Assembly: GCA_016183425.1 (NCBI GenBank)
Contig: JACPEP010000051.1
Span: forward strand, 1 to 64,000
Direction of reading: 5' to 3'
DNA: 64,000 nucleotides
From: Chloroflexota bacterium
GTDB lineage: Bacteria > Chloroflexota > Dehalococcoidia > JACPEP01
The position numbers and the translations under genes are program-made. Below the pieces are notes generated by a model, which was not told the DNA's origin, ran no database searches, and saw nothing but the letters and a program-made list of their open reading frames with translations. Positions within the stretch are counted from its first letter, which is position 1, and every line of letters begins with the position of its first letter. Of the stretch, positions 26,711-34,334 are shown piece after piece.

Positions 26711-27672
26711 CCAGAGAGCTAATAGAAAGGCTCCTAAAGGGAGACCGGCGTGCCCTGGCCCGACTCCTAAGCCTAGTGGAGAACGGGACGCCCGAAGGGA
26801 TGGAGGCTCTTCGCCGTATCCACCGCTTCACCGGACAGGCGGGGACGGTAGGGATAACCGGCGCCACCGGCAGTGGCAAAAGCACCCTGGTAAGCCAGAT
26901 AGCCAAGGAGTTCCACCGCCGCGGAAAGAAGGTGGGCATCATCGCCGTGGACCCCTCCAGCCCCTTCACTCAAGGGGCGCTACTGGGAGACCGGGTAAGG
27001 ATGCAGGAGCTATGCCAGGATGAGGACATCTTCGTCCGTAGCATGGCTAGTCGCGGGGCGCTGGGGGGGCTGGCAGAGACCACCATGGATGCCATGGCCC
27101 TTATGGATGCCTTCGGTAAAGAGGTCATCCTGGTGGAAACGGTGGGCGCCGGTCAAGACGAGGTGGCCGTTGTTCAAGCCACCCGTACCACTGTGGTTTT
27201 GCTCACCCCAGGCACGGGGGACGATGTTCAGATGATGAAGGCAGGTTTGATGGAGATCGGCCACATCTACGTAGTCAACAAGTCAGACCGGGAGGGCGCC
27301 CCGGGCCTGACCCAACAACTGAACCACGTTCTCAGCCTGGCTCCCTCTAAAGCTTGGAACCCCCCCGTGCTCAATACGGTGGCCACCACCGGCCAGGGCA
27401 TCGCCCCTCTAGTGGATGCCATTCAGCGCCATTGGAAGTTCCTGGCTGAGAGCGGGCTCGGAGCAGCGGATAACCGACAACGGATTCGCCACCATGTCCT
27501 CTCCCTGGTTCAGCAAAAGTTCCTCCAGCACACCTTGGCCCGTCTTCGAGCCAACGGCACTCTAGAAAGCCTGGTCAACGCGGTCACCCGGGGAGAGTTA
27601 GACCCTCAGTCCGCAGCGGAAAAGATTCTCGATAACCTATTTGCCCCCTCTAAAACTCAGCCATCCAACTAG
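26707..27672 (+). CDS. meaB: MeaB/ArgK-type GTPase (methylmalonyl-CoA mutase chaperone)
   Basis: A 321-residue G3E GTPase that protects and reloads the mutase cofactor. [12 protein letters not shown] is the P-loop, [17 protein letters not shown] is the family signature, [10 protein letters not shown] follows and NKSD is the G4 motif. It starts at GTG 26707 inside the stop codon of the B12-binding subunit, implying translational coupling. C-terminal dimerisation segment is present; length is normal. Confidence 0.95.
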   Translation: MTRELIERLLKGDRRALARLLSLVENGTPEGMEALRRIHRFTGQAGTVGITGATGSGKSTLVSQIAKEFHRRGKKVGIIAVDPSSPFTQGALLGDRVRMQELCQDEDIFVRSMASRGALGGLAETTMDAMALMDAFGKEVILVETVGAGQDEVAVVQATRTTVVLLTPGTGDDVQMMKAGLMEIGHIYVVNKSDREGAPGLTQQLNHVLSLAPSKAWNPPVLNTVATTGQGIAPLVDAIQRHWKFLAESGLGAADNRQRIRHHVLSLVQQKFLQHTLARLRANGTLESLVNAVTRGELDPQSAAEKILDNLFAPSKTQPSN

Positions 27673-27809
27673 AGTCGCCCCCACCTTCGTCATGAAGGAA
27701 TCCCCTCCATGTGCTATCATAGGTATGGTGAGAATTGTCCCAATGATACAGAAGCGGAGGAACATTTGCGCTTCCGGAAGGACACCTCTCAGAAGGGAAA
27801 ATCTATATT

Positions 27810-29078
27810 ATGGAAACAAGCAATGCCAACCTTCAGCTAAGCATCGTCCTTTTGCTGGTCAGCGTGCTGTGCGTCGCCTTTTTCAACAGCTCCGAAGCGA
27901 GCCTCATCTCCGTAAACAAGATCCGCATCCGCCATCGAGCTGAGGGGGGGAGCCGGGCGGCTCAAAGCGTGCAGAGGATTCTGTCCATCCCTGACCGACT
28001 CTTTGCCACCATCTCCATAATGGTTAACCTCTTCATTATCCTGGCCACCTCGGTGGGAACGGCGTTAACCTTCCAGCTTCTAGGAAATGAGGAGACCAGC
28101 GTTCTGGTGGCTACCGTGGGCATGACCGTTTTGGTGCTTCTATTTGGAGAGATCACACCTAAGACCCTGGCCCTTCAGACGGCAGAGCGGTACTCTTTGT
28201 TGGTAGCCCATGGCATTGAGGCGGTAATTAAGCTCCTCACCCCCTTTGTCTACCTCTTCACCCTCACCCCTAACCTTTTGCTGAGGGGGATCGGACGACG
28301 CCAGGCAAGGATACCCTTTGTCACCGAGGCGGAGATAAGGATGCTCATCGACATCGGCGAGGAGGAGGGCACCGTGACCCCTACTGAAGGGGAGATGCTG
28401 GACAAGGTCTTCCACTTCAAACACCGTTATGTCAAGGACGTTATGACCCCCCGTCCCGATATGGTGTGGGTTGAGGCAGGGAGCCGCTTCTCAGAGTTTC
28501 TCGCCACCTTTCAGACCACTCCCCACTCCCGGTTCCCCGTTTATCGGGATAGCGTCGACAACGTGGTGGGCATTCTAGGCATCAAAGACGTCCTCATGGC
28601 CCAGGCCTCGGGCTCTCAGTATCCTGAGGCAACCATCGATAGCTTCGTCCGCCCTGCCTATTTCGTACCCGAGACCAAGCCCATCGGCCAACTCTTCGCT
28701 GACATGCAAGCCGAGGGCATTCAGGTGGCCATCATAGTGGACGAGTTTGGAGGCACTGCTGGTATGGTCACCATAGAGCAACTTCTTGAGGAGATCGTAG
28801 GCCAGATCGGCGACGAGTTGACCAAAGGGGGGCGGGAGGTGCAAACCATCGATGAGAAGACGGTGGAGATTGACGGCAACATGCGCATCGACGAGGCCAA
28901 CAAAGAGCTAAATTTGCACCTCCCTCCGGGCGACTACGAAACGGTGGCGGGCTTCCTCCTTCACCTCCTGGGCCATATCCCCACCAAAGGAGAGCAAGTA
29001 AGATATGACAACCTGAGGCTTATGGTCACCGAAATGGAGGGGGTCAAGATAGAGCGCATCCTGGTCGCCCATGAATAG
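27810..29078 (+). CDS. CNNM/CorC-family membrane protein (DUF21-CBS-CorC)
   Basis: A 422-residue protein. Residues 1-180 are the DUF21 domain with about four membrane segments (LLLVSVLCVAFFNSSEASL; IMVNLFIILATSVG), residues about 200-320 two CBS domains (DVMTPRPDMVWVEAG; GILGIKDVLM), and the C-terminus the CorC/HlyC domain (DGNMRIDEANKEL). Known relatives take part in Mg2+/Co2+ efflux or are called haemolysin-like. The next gene overlaps its end by 8 bases. Confidence 0.9.
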   Translation: METSNANLQLSIVLLLVSVLCVAFFNSSEASLISVNKIRIRHRAEGGSRAAQSVQRILSIPDRLFATISIMVNLFIILATSVGTALTFQLLGNEETSVLVATVGMTVLVLLFGEITPKTLALQTAERYSLLVAHGIEAVIKLLTPFVYLFTLTPNLLLRGIGRRQARIPFVTEAEIRMLIDIGEEEGTVTPTEGEMLDKVFHFKHRYVKDVMTPRPDMVWVEAGSRFSEFLATFQTTPHSRFPVYRDSVDNVVGILGIKDVLMAQASGSQYPEATIDSFVRPAYFVPETKPIGQLFADMQAEGIQVAIIVDEFGGTAGMVTIEQLLEEIVGQIGDELTKGGREVQTIDEKTVEIDGNMRIDEANKELNLHLPPGDYETVAGFLLHLLGHIPTKGEQVRYDNLRLMVTEMEGVKIERILVAHE

Positions 29079-29730
29079 GATTTTGCAGCGCCTTCGGGTC
29101 ACCTTCAGCCGGGGCGAGGAGGTGAAGTATATTGCCCACCTGGACATCATGCGCCTCTGGGAGAGGGTCCTTCGCCGCGCCCAAATCTCCTTGGCCTACT
29201 CTCAGGGGTTCACCCCCCACCCCAAAGTCTCCATCGCCGCCCCCCTGGCCGTGGGGGTTACCAGCGAGGCAGAGCTGATGGACGTCTTTCTCACCCGCCG
29301 TATGTCCCCCTACTACTTCACCAAGGCGGTAAGCCCCCAATTGCCGCCGGGAATTGGCGTTCTGGCCGTTCAGGAGGTGGGCCTGAAAGTGCCCTCCCTC
29401 CAATCGATGGTGCGCTTCGCCGAGTATAATGTACTTGTATCCACAGACGGCAAGGGATTGCCCGATTTACAGCCACTGATAAGCTCCCTTCTGGAATCCC
29501 AAGAGCTTCCCTGGAGTCACAGCCGCGACAAGAGCCTGCGGAGCTACGACCTGAGAGCCCTTATCGACGACATATGGCTGATAGGCTGGCACGATACCTC
29601 CGGCACCCTGGGCATGAGGCTCAGGACGGATAGCGCCGCCACCGGCCGTCCCGAGCAAGTGGCCTTGGCCCTGGGCTTCACCGACCATCCCCAGGCCATC
29701 CACCGCACCAAGCTCATCCTGGGCAGGTAA
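29071..29730 (+). CDS. TIGR03936/DUF2344 radical-SAM-linked protein
   Basis: A 219-residue protein recognised by RLRVTFSRGEEVKYIAHLD and AYSQGFTPHPKVSIAAPLAVG. In many bacteria this domain follows or is fused to a B12-binding radical SAM protein that is not present here. Exact biochemical role is unknown. It overlaps the CNNM gene by 8 bases and is translationally coupled to it. Confidence 0.85.
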   Translation: MNRILQRLRVTFSRGEEVKYIAHLDIMRLWERVLRRAQISLAYSQGFTPHPKVSIAAPLAVGVTSEAELMDVFLTRRMSPYYFTKAVSPQLPPGIGVLAVQEVGLKVPSLQSMVRFAEYNVLVSTDGKGLPDLQPLISSLLESQELPWSHSRDKSLRSYDLRALIDDIWLIGWHDTSGTLGMRLRTDSAATGRPEQVALALGFTDHPQAIHRTKLILGR

Positions 29731-29769
29731 CCAAGATCTCTTTCCTCCCCTTTATGCTAACCAATGTAT

Positions 29770-29815
29770 TACGTGCCCGTAACCCCTTGACATTAACGTT
29801 AACCCCTAATATAAT
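29770..29815 (+). promoter_or_regulatory. Promoter P1 with composite operator, upstream of the frameshifted solute-binding protein
   Basis: TTGACA (29787-29792), 17-base spacer, TATAAT (29810-29815): a consensus promoter. A 16-base imperfect dyad TTGACATTAACGTTAA (29787-29802) covers the -35 and half the spacer, and a second dyad-like ACGTGCCCGT lies at 29771-29780. The same two motifs at the same spacing occur in P2 at 31570-31615, so they are likely operators, plausibly for the MerR protein nearby. Confidence 0.75.
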
Positions 29816-29853
29816 CCTGGCATCGTTAGTTGAAAAGCAGGAGAGGAGGAGTC

Positions 29854-31543
29854 ATGAAAGAGGAGCAAAACTATTGGGCCAGGATGTGGAGAGGGCAGCT
29901 ATCCCGCCGCCAGATGCTGCGGGGCGCCGCCCGAGCCGGCTTGGGCCTGTGCCGCCGCCCCCGCCCCCACCCCAATCGCCGCCCCGGCTTCCACCCCCAC
30001 CAAAGTTCCGGCCCCCCCCACCCCTAAACCGGCCCCTACCCCCACCCCAGCGCCTAAGATCCTGGACAAGATAGTTCAGGCCTTCCCTAGAAACATACCT
30101 AGCCCTGACCCTCAAGTACGCTGGAACGTGGAACATAAAAACTACTGGTATGGCCTGCTTACCGATACTCTGGTGGACTTGAGCCGCGAGGAAGTGGGCA
30201 TGAAGCTGGCACCCGGCCTGGCTCTGAGTTGGAAAGCTCTGGAGAATGACCCTAAAACCTGGGAGTTTAAGCTGAGACAAGGGGTCAAGTTCCACAACGG
30301 GGAAGATTTCGACGCTGACACGGTGGTCTTCAACATGGAGCGCAACCAGAAGCCAGAGCTTAAGCTGAACTTGATGATATATCTTAAGGAGGTCACCGCC
30401 AAAGCGGTAGACAAGTACACCGTGCGGCTGACCTGGCCTGAGCCATATCCTCTCGCCCCTGCCAGGTTGCAGCAACTGGCCATAGTCCCCCGGAAGTACA
30501 TCCAGGAGAAGGGGGATGAAATAATGAATACAGCCCCCATTGGCACCGGCCCCTACAAGTTTGTCAAATGGGCCAAGGATGAGTACGTGGAAATGGCCTG
30601 GGCAGGCAGCCACTGGCGGCTGAAGACGCCACCGGCAAAGACCATCATCCAGACCGTAGTACCCGACATCAGCGCCCGCGTTGCCGTCCTCAAGACGGAA
30701 GCAGCGGACATCATCTGGGGCGTGCCGGAGGACCAGGTAGCTGAGCTGACCAAGGATCCCATCGTCGGCATCTACAATGCTACCGGCGTCAGCGTCCCCA
30801 CCTTCGGCATCAGCCAGATGAAGGAAGGGCCCCTGCGTGACAAGCGGGTGAGGCTGGCCCTCAACCTGGCCATAGATAGAGAGAAGATCGTCAACACATT
30901 GTTTGGCGGCACCTATAAAGTGGCTGCTGAGACGGTGATCCCGGTGGCCTTCGGCTACGACCCCACTTTAAAGCCATATCCCTATGACCACAATAAGGCT
31001 AAAGCGCTCTTGGCAGAGGCCGGCTACCCAAATGGCTTTGAGACGGTGATCGACATGGGTAAAGTGAGCGACTCCCGCTACAAAGAGTCCACCCAGGCCA
31101 TCGCGGAGTACTTGAGGCAAATTGGGGTCAAGACCACCATCAGACCCCAAGAGGCGCATCCCAGTTGGGGTGACTGGGGCCGAGATCAGCGGGCGGCCAA
31201 CAAGGGGCCAGAGGGGATATATCTCATGGGCTATTGCGACTGCACCCTGGATGCCAGTGACACACTGGTGTATTACAGCAAATGGGACCCCAAAGCCGGC
31301 TCGGGTGGCCTCTCCTACATCGAGGATGATAAGCTGTTCAAGATGATAGACGAGAGCAATGTCACCACGAATGTGGAAAAAAGGGAGAAGCTGCTCCAGC
31401 AAATCATGAACTACATACATGAGCAAGCCTACGGCATCCCGCTATGGCACATAAGCCACCTCTGGGGCTATAACAAAAAGAAGATTAAGACCCTCCATTG
31501 TCGCTCCTCCAACGGGTTCACCTGGGACCTGGAGGTAGCCTAG
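29854..31543 (+). pseudogene. ABC-type solute-binding lipoprotein, family 5, frameshifted in the signal peptide
   Basis: ATG 29854 (GAGGAGGAGTC upstream) gives MKEEQNYWARMWRGQLSRRQ, aligned to the other copies, but the chain then runs into a wrong frame at GLGLCRRPRPH and stops near 30025. The continuation is in the frame starting TGT 29948 (CAAAPAPTPIAAP...), through an open stretch to the ORF that begins at ATG 30128 and ends at 31543. About 20 bases encoding the hydrophobic end and LLG of the lipobox seem to be deleted, changing frame. The mature domain (WEFKLRQGVKFHNGE, GTGPY) is otherwise intact. Either a pseudogene, or a sequencing error in a C-rich tract. Confidence 0.85.
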
Positions 31544-31569
31544 AGGAGGGACTGACAATAACCGGCTGA

Positions 31570-31615
31570 TACGTGCACGTAGTTAATTGACACTCACGTC
31601 AACACCTATTAAACT
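31570..31615 (+). promoter_or_regulatory. Promoter P2 with the same composite operator, upstream of the MerR gene
   Basis: TTGACA (31587-31592), 17-base spacer, TAAACT (31610-31615). The dyad TTGACACTCACGTCAA (31587-31602) has TTGAC/GTCAA arms. Perfectly palindromic ACGTGCACGT lies at 31571-31580. Their positions relative to each other are exactly as in P1 1800 bases upstream. Transcription would start a leader of about 165 bases before the MerR start. Confidence 0.72.
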
Positions 31616-31785
31616 AATACACAGTCTTGTGGCCAGGGATCGTCGGCGCCCTGTGGACGGCCGTCAAGCCAGGGCGATGGATAGTCCGCCTATAGTGAAG
31701 ACAGCCAACAGATTGAAGGCCCTTCCATGAGACGCAAAGTGGGAATAATCCCATGAGAGATGGCAATTAACAAAAGGTGGGTAAC

Positions 31786-32211
31786 ATGGAATCTCTTCTT
31801 CAGAGTGGTGAGTTGGCGAAACGGGCTCGGGTCAGTCCGCGTACCGTTCGCTACTACGACGAGCTGGGGCTATTGCCTCCCAGCCACGTTACCGAAGGCG
31901 GTATGCGCCTTTACACCCCCACCCAACTGACTCGCCTCCAGTTTATCCGCCAGATGCAGAAGGTGGGGTTATCCCTGGAGGACATAAAGGCGGCTCTGGG
32001 GGAACCGTACCAAGCATCGGGACGCCAGGAGCGGGTGGCACGGACGTTGAAATTGCTCCAGCTTCAGCAAGCCCACATCCAGGCCCAGATGGCCGAACTC
32101 CACCGATTGCAAAAGGAGATCGAAACCGCTCTGGAGACCATCATCGCCTGTTTCAGTTGCTACGAAGCAGAATGTCCCTCCAGTTGCCCCCAGGCAATTT
32201 GTCTACTATAG
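31786..32211 (+). CDS. MerR-family transcriptional regulator with a cysteine-rich tail
   Basis: A 141-residue regulator. The N-terminal winged helix reads GELAKRARVSPRTVRYYDEL, followed by GGMRLYT and the typical KVGLSLEDIKAAL. A long dimerisation helix leads to a tail with five cysteines (ACFSCYEAECPSSC...C), a possible metal or redox sensor. ATG 31786 is preferred to GTG 31777 for the spacing from AAAGGTGGG. By family, it should bind a dyad between -35 and -10 and activate by twisting DNA; the P1/P2 dyads are candidates. It is followed by the deiodinase-like gene. Confidence 0.9.
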   Translation: MESLLQSGELAKRARVSPRTVRYYDELGLLPPSHVTEGGMRLYTPTQLTRLQFIRQMQKVGLSLEDIKAALGEPYQASGRQERVARTLKLLQLQQAHIQAQMAELHRLQKEIETALETIIACFSCYEAECPSSCPQAICLL

Positions 32212-32309
32212 AAAGCGGCATAGAAAAAAGAGAGGAGGGTCGAAAGGGAGGATACTCTGGCCGATGGCGAAGATCCCTTTGAGTAGTGGCTAATTGAAAG
32301 GAGAAACTC

Positions 32310-32960
32310 GTGTTGAAGGTGGATGAATATAACTATGTCTCTTTGAGAAGGCCGGAGGAGTACGCCGAGCATGCCAAGCTCTATGCCCCCTTTCGGGAGA
32401 ACCTGAGGGCGGGGAGCAAGGCCCCCGACTTCACGGTGAAATCATTGGACGGCCAGGAGTTTTGTCTCTCCGACTACAAGAGGAAAAAGAACGTTGTCCT
32501 GGAGTTCGGCAGCGTCACCTGACCGCCCTTTGTGGCGAGGGTCTCGCCAATGGAGCAGCTCTACCAGGAATACAAAGACAAAGACTGCGAGTTTTTGGTC
32601 CTCTACACCCGGGAGGCCCACCCCAACGAAACCTACCCCCGTCACGTCTCCCATGAGCAGAAGCTTTCGTACGCACGCACCTGTCAGGAAAGATATGGCA
32701 TAACCCTTCTCCCGGTTCTTGTGGAAGATATTGATGGAGAGATTCATCAGGCCTATGGCTCCATGCCCAACATGGTCTACGTGGTTGACAAATCGGGGCT
32801 CATCGCCTATAAGGCGGCCTGGCTGGAGATGGATGAGCTGAGGTGCGTCCTGGAGAACCTGGTGTGGGCCGAGGCGCCCCGGCGGGCAGAGGAAAGGAGC
32901 AGCTACAAGGCCAAGTACTCTGAGATGCTGGTACGGCGTCGGATAAGCCTTGAGGAGTAA
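32310..32960 (+). CDS. Deiodinase-like selenoprotein (in-frame TGA read as selenocysteine)
   Basis: A 216-residue protein if the TGA at 32520-32522 is read as Sec71. GTG 32310 has AAAGGAGAAACTC in front. The sequence is a thioredoxin-fold redoxin (GSKAPDFTVKSLDG) containing LEFGSVT-Sec-PPFVARV, which is the signature around the active Sec of iodothyronine deiodinases (GSxT-Sec-P), followed by the family's LYTREAHPNE segment. Both halves are in one frame and both are conserved in type. A SECIS-like hairpin follows the TGA. Known eukaryotic relatives remove iodine from thyroid hormone; bacterial relatives have no proven substrate. The next gene is RdhA-like. Without selenocysteine insertion the product would stop at 70 residues. 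Confidence 0.9.
32520..32549 (+). promoter_or_regulatory. Selenocysteine TGA and bacterial SECIS-like hairpin
   Basis: The TGA at 32520-32522 is followed by a perfect 7-base-pair stem TGGCGAG (32533-32539) / CTCGCCA (32543-32549) with loop GGT starting 18 bases after the TGA. Bacterial SECIS elements have a short apical loop with a G in the first two positions about 16-37 bases after the UGA; this fits. It lies inside the coding sequence, as usual for bacteria. Confidence 0.8.
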
Positions 32961-32976
32961 GCTAAGGAGGCGCCTT

Positions 32977-34260
32977 ATGGTCGATTTGAAAACGCCCCAG
33001 GTTGCGGAGACGGTGGTTTCCAAGAGCGATAAGCTACTCAAGAACAAGGTGAACTTCTTTACCCGGCGCGCCCAGCGCCCCACCTATGAAGTGGTGGGAG
33101 AGCTGGAGCGCTTCGACGAGCGGGATAATATCTTCGCTCGCCGCTCTCTCAAACCAAACACTCCAGAGTACGAGGCCTATTACAACCTCCACCCTGAGCT
33201 GAGAGAAAAGGACGAAGACATTCGGGCATATGACGAGCCCCAGATGGTACGTACTCAGCGAGAAAAGCACTTCCCCCACAATCCCCTGGCCCGGGCTCTC
33301 GGCGCCGCCGTGCGCGTTTCCGATTACCTGGGGGACAAGGGGGATGGGCCGCTGGCCCCTGGAAGGGCGGAGGCCGACCCAGAGAGAATGGCCCGCAACA
33401 TCAAAGGCCTGGCCAGGTATTGGGGGGCAGATATGGTGGCCATCTCCACCCTCAACCCGGCCTGGGTCTACTCCCACAATGGCCGCTGGTTCTACCAGGG
33501 GGCCCGGTGGGGGGAGCCGGTGAACCTGGACCATCGTTACGCCATTACCCTGGGCTTCGCCCATCACTGGGATATGCTCCTGGCGGGACGGGGCAGCTCC
33601 ATGGCCGCCGCCTTCGAGACGCAACACATCTATTCCCTCATGTCCCTGATAGGCATCCGCCTCGCCTCTTATATTCGAGCCCTGGGCTACCCCGCCCGCA
33701 CTCAACACGTGACCAACTATCAGGTGCTCCAGGTGCCCATCGCCATCGACGCCGGCATGGGAGAGCTGGGACGCCTGGGATTTATGGTCACCAAGGAGTA
33801 CGGCCCCTCCATTCGCCTGGTTACAGTTACCACCGACCTGCCCCTGGCAACCGACGCGCCGGTGGACATCGGGGTGCAGGATTTCTGCCAGCGGTGCCGA
33901 AAATGCGCCGATGCCTGCCCCACCGGAGCCGTGCCCCATGATGACAAGGTGGTAGTGCGAGGGGTGCGAAAGTGGCAGATAGACCCCTACCGGTGCTACC
34001 GCTACTGGCACGTGCGGGGCGGCATCAGTTGCTATATGTGTATGAGCGTCTGCCCCTGGACTAAGCCTCGAAACTGGCTCCATCGCCTGAACGCCCAGGC
34101 TGCCGCCCGTTTCTCCCTGGCCCGCACCCTTCTTATTGGGGCCGACGACCTCATCTACGGCCGCAAACCCCGCCTGCACGCCTACCCCTCCTGGCTGCGC
34201 CACGGGGAAGAAGAACCCTCTTTGAAGGAAAACCTTTCCACCTTTCTCCATAACCTGTAG
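32977..34260 (+). CDS. RdhA-like reductive dehalogenase-family protein without Tat signal
   Basis: A 427-residue protein with the C-terminal double 4Fe-4S module of reductive dehalogenases and epoxyqueuosine reductase-like enzymes: FCQRCRKCADACP (Cys304, 307, 310, 314) and C-x11-CYMCMSVCP (Cys340, 352, 355, 359). The preceding DAGMGELGRLGFMVTKEYGP resembles the corrinoid-binding region of RdhA (GxLGRxGxLI). No twin-arginine leader or membrane segment is present, so it should be cytoplasmic; no RdhB anchor gene is adjacent. ATG 32977 (AAGGAGGCGCC in front) is chosen over GTG 32950. It follows the selenoprotein by 16 bases. QueG is the main alternative, but length and ends fit RdhA better. Confidence 0.83.
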   Translation: MVDLKTPQVAETVVSKSDKLLKNKVNFFTRRAQRPTYEVVGELERFDERDNIFARRSLKPNTPEYEAYYNLHPELREKDEDIRAYDEPQMVRTQREKHFPHNPLARALGAAVRVSDYLGDKGDGPLAPGRAEADPERMARNIKGLARYWGADMVAISTLNPAWVYSHNGRWFYQGARWGEPVNLDHRYAITLGFAHHWDMLLAGRGSSMAAAFETQHIYSLMSLIGIRLASYIRALGYPARTQHVTNYQVLQVPIAIDAGMGELGRLGFMVTKEYGPSIRLVTVTTDLPLATDAPVDIGVQDFCQRCRKCADACPTGAVPHDDKVVVRGVRKWQIDPYRCYRYWHVRGGISCYMCMSVCPWTKPRNWLHRLNAQAAARFSLARTLLIGADDLIYGRKPRLHAYPSWLRHGEEEPSLKENLSTFLHNL

Positions 34261-34308
34261 AATATCTTTGATGAGATAAACCAATTAACAAGCTTTATTA
34301 GCATCACT

Positions 34309-34331
34309 CAAGATAATGTCAATTTATCTTG
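34309..34331 (+). repeat. Inverted repeat at the start of the M48 protease gene
   Basis: CAAGATAA (34309-34316), 7-base spacer, TTATCTTG (34324-34331). It overlaps the first possible start codon (TTG 34329) and lies in an AT-rich stretch, so it may be an operator or an RNA hairpin controlling translation. Confidence 0.45.
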
Positions 34332-34334
34332 TTG

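Noticed and set aside
31616-31785. Cobalamin riboswitch before the MerR gene
   Set aside because: A CAAGCCAGGG segment looked like part of the B12 box, but the rest of the consensus is missing.
32310-32522. The deiodinase-like gene as two separate genes or a pseudogene
   Set aside because: Both parts are in the same frame, the junction is exactly the conserved Sec site, and the second piece starts without its own ribosome binding site.
33034-34284. 416-codon antisense frame over the RdhA-like gene
   Set aside because: It is a stop-poor complement of a GC-rich gene; the sense strand has iron-sulfur motifs and a ribosome binding site. Same reasoning for 1161-2075, 3177-4178, 60756-61895 and 62271-63125 on the - strand.
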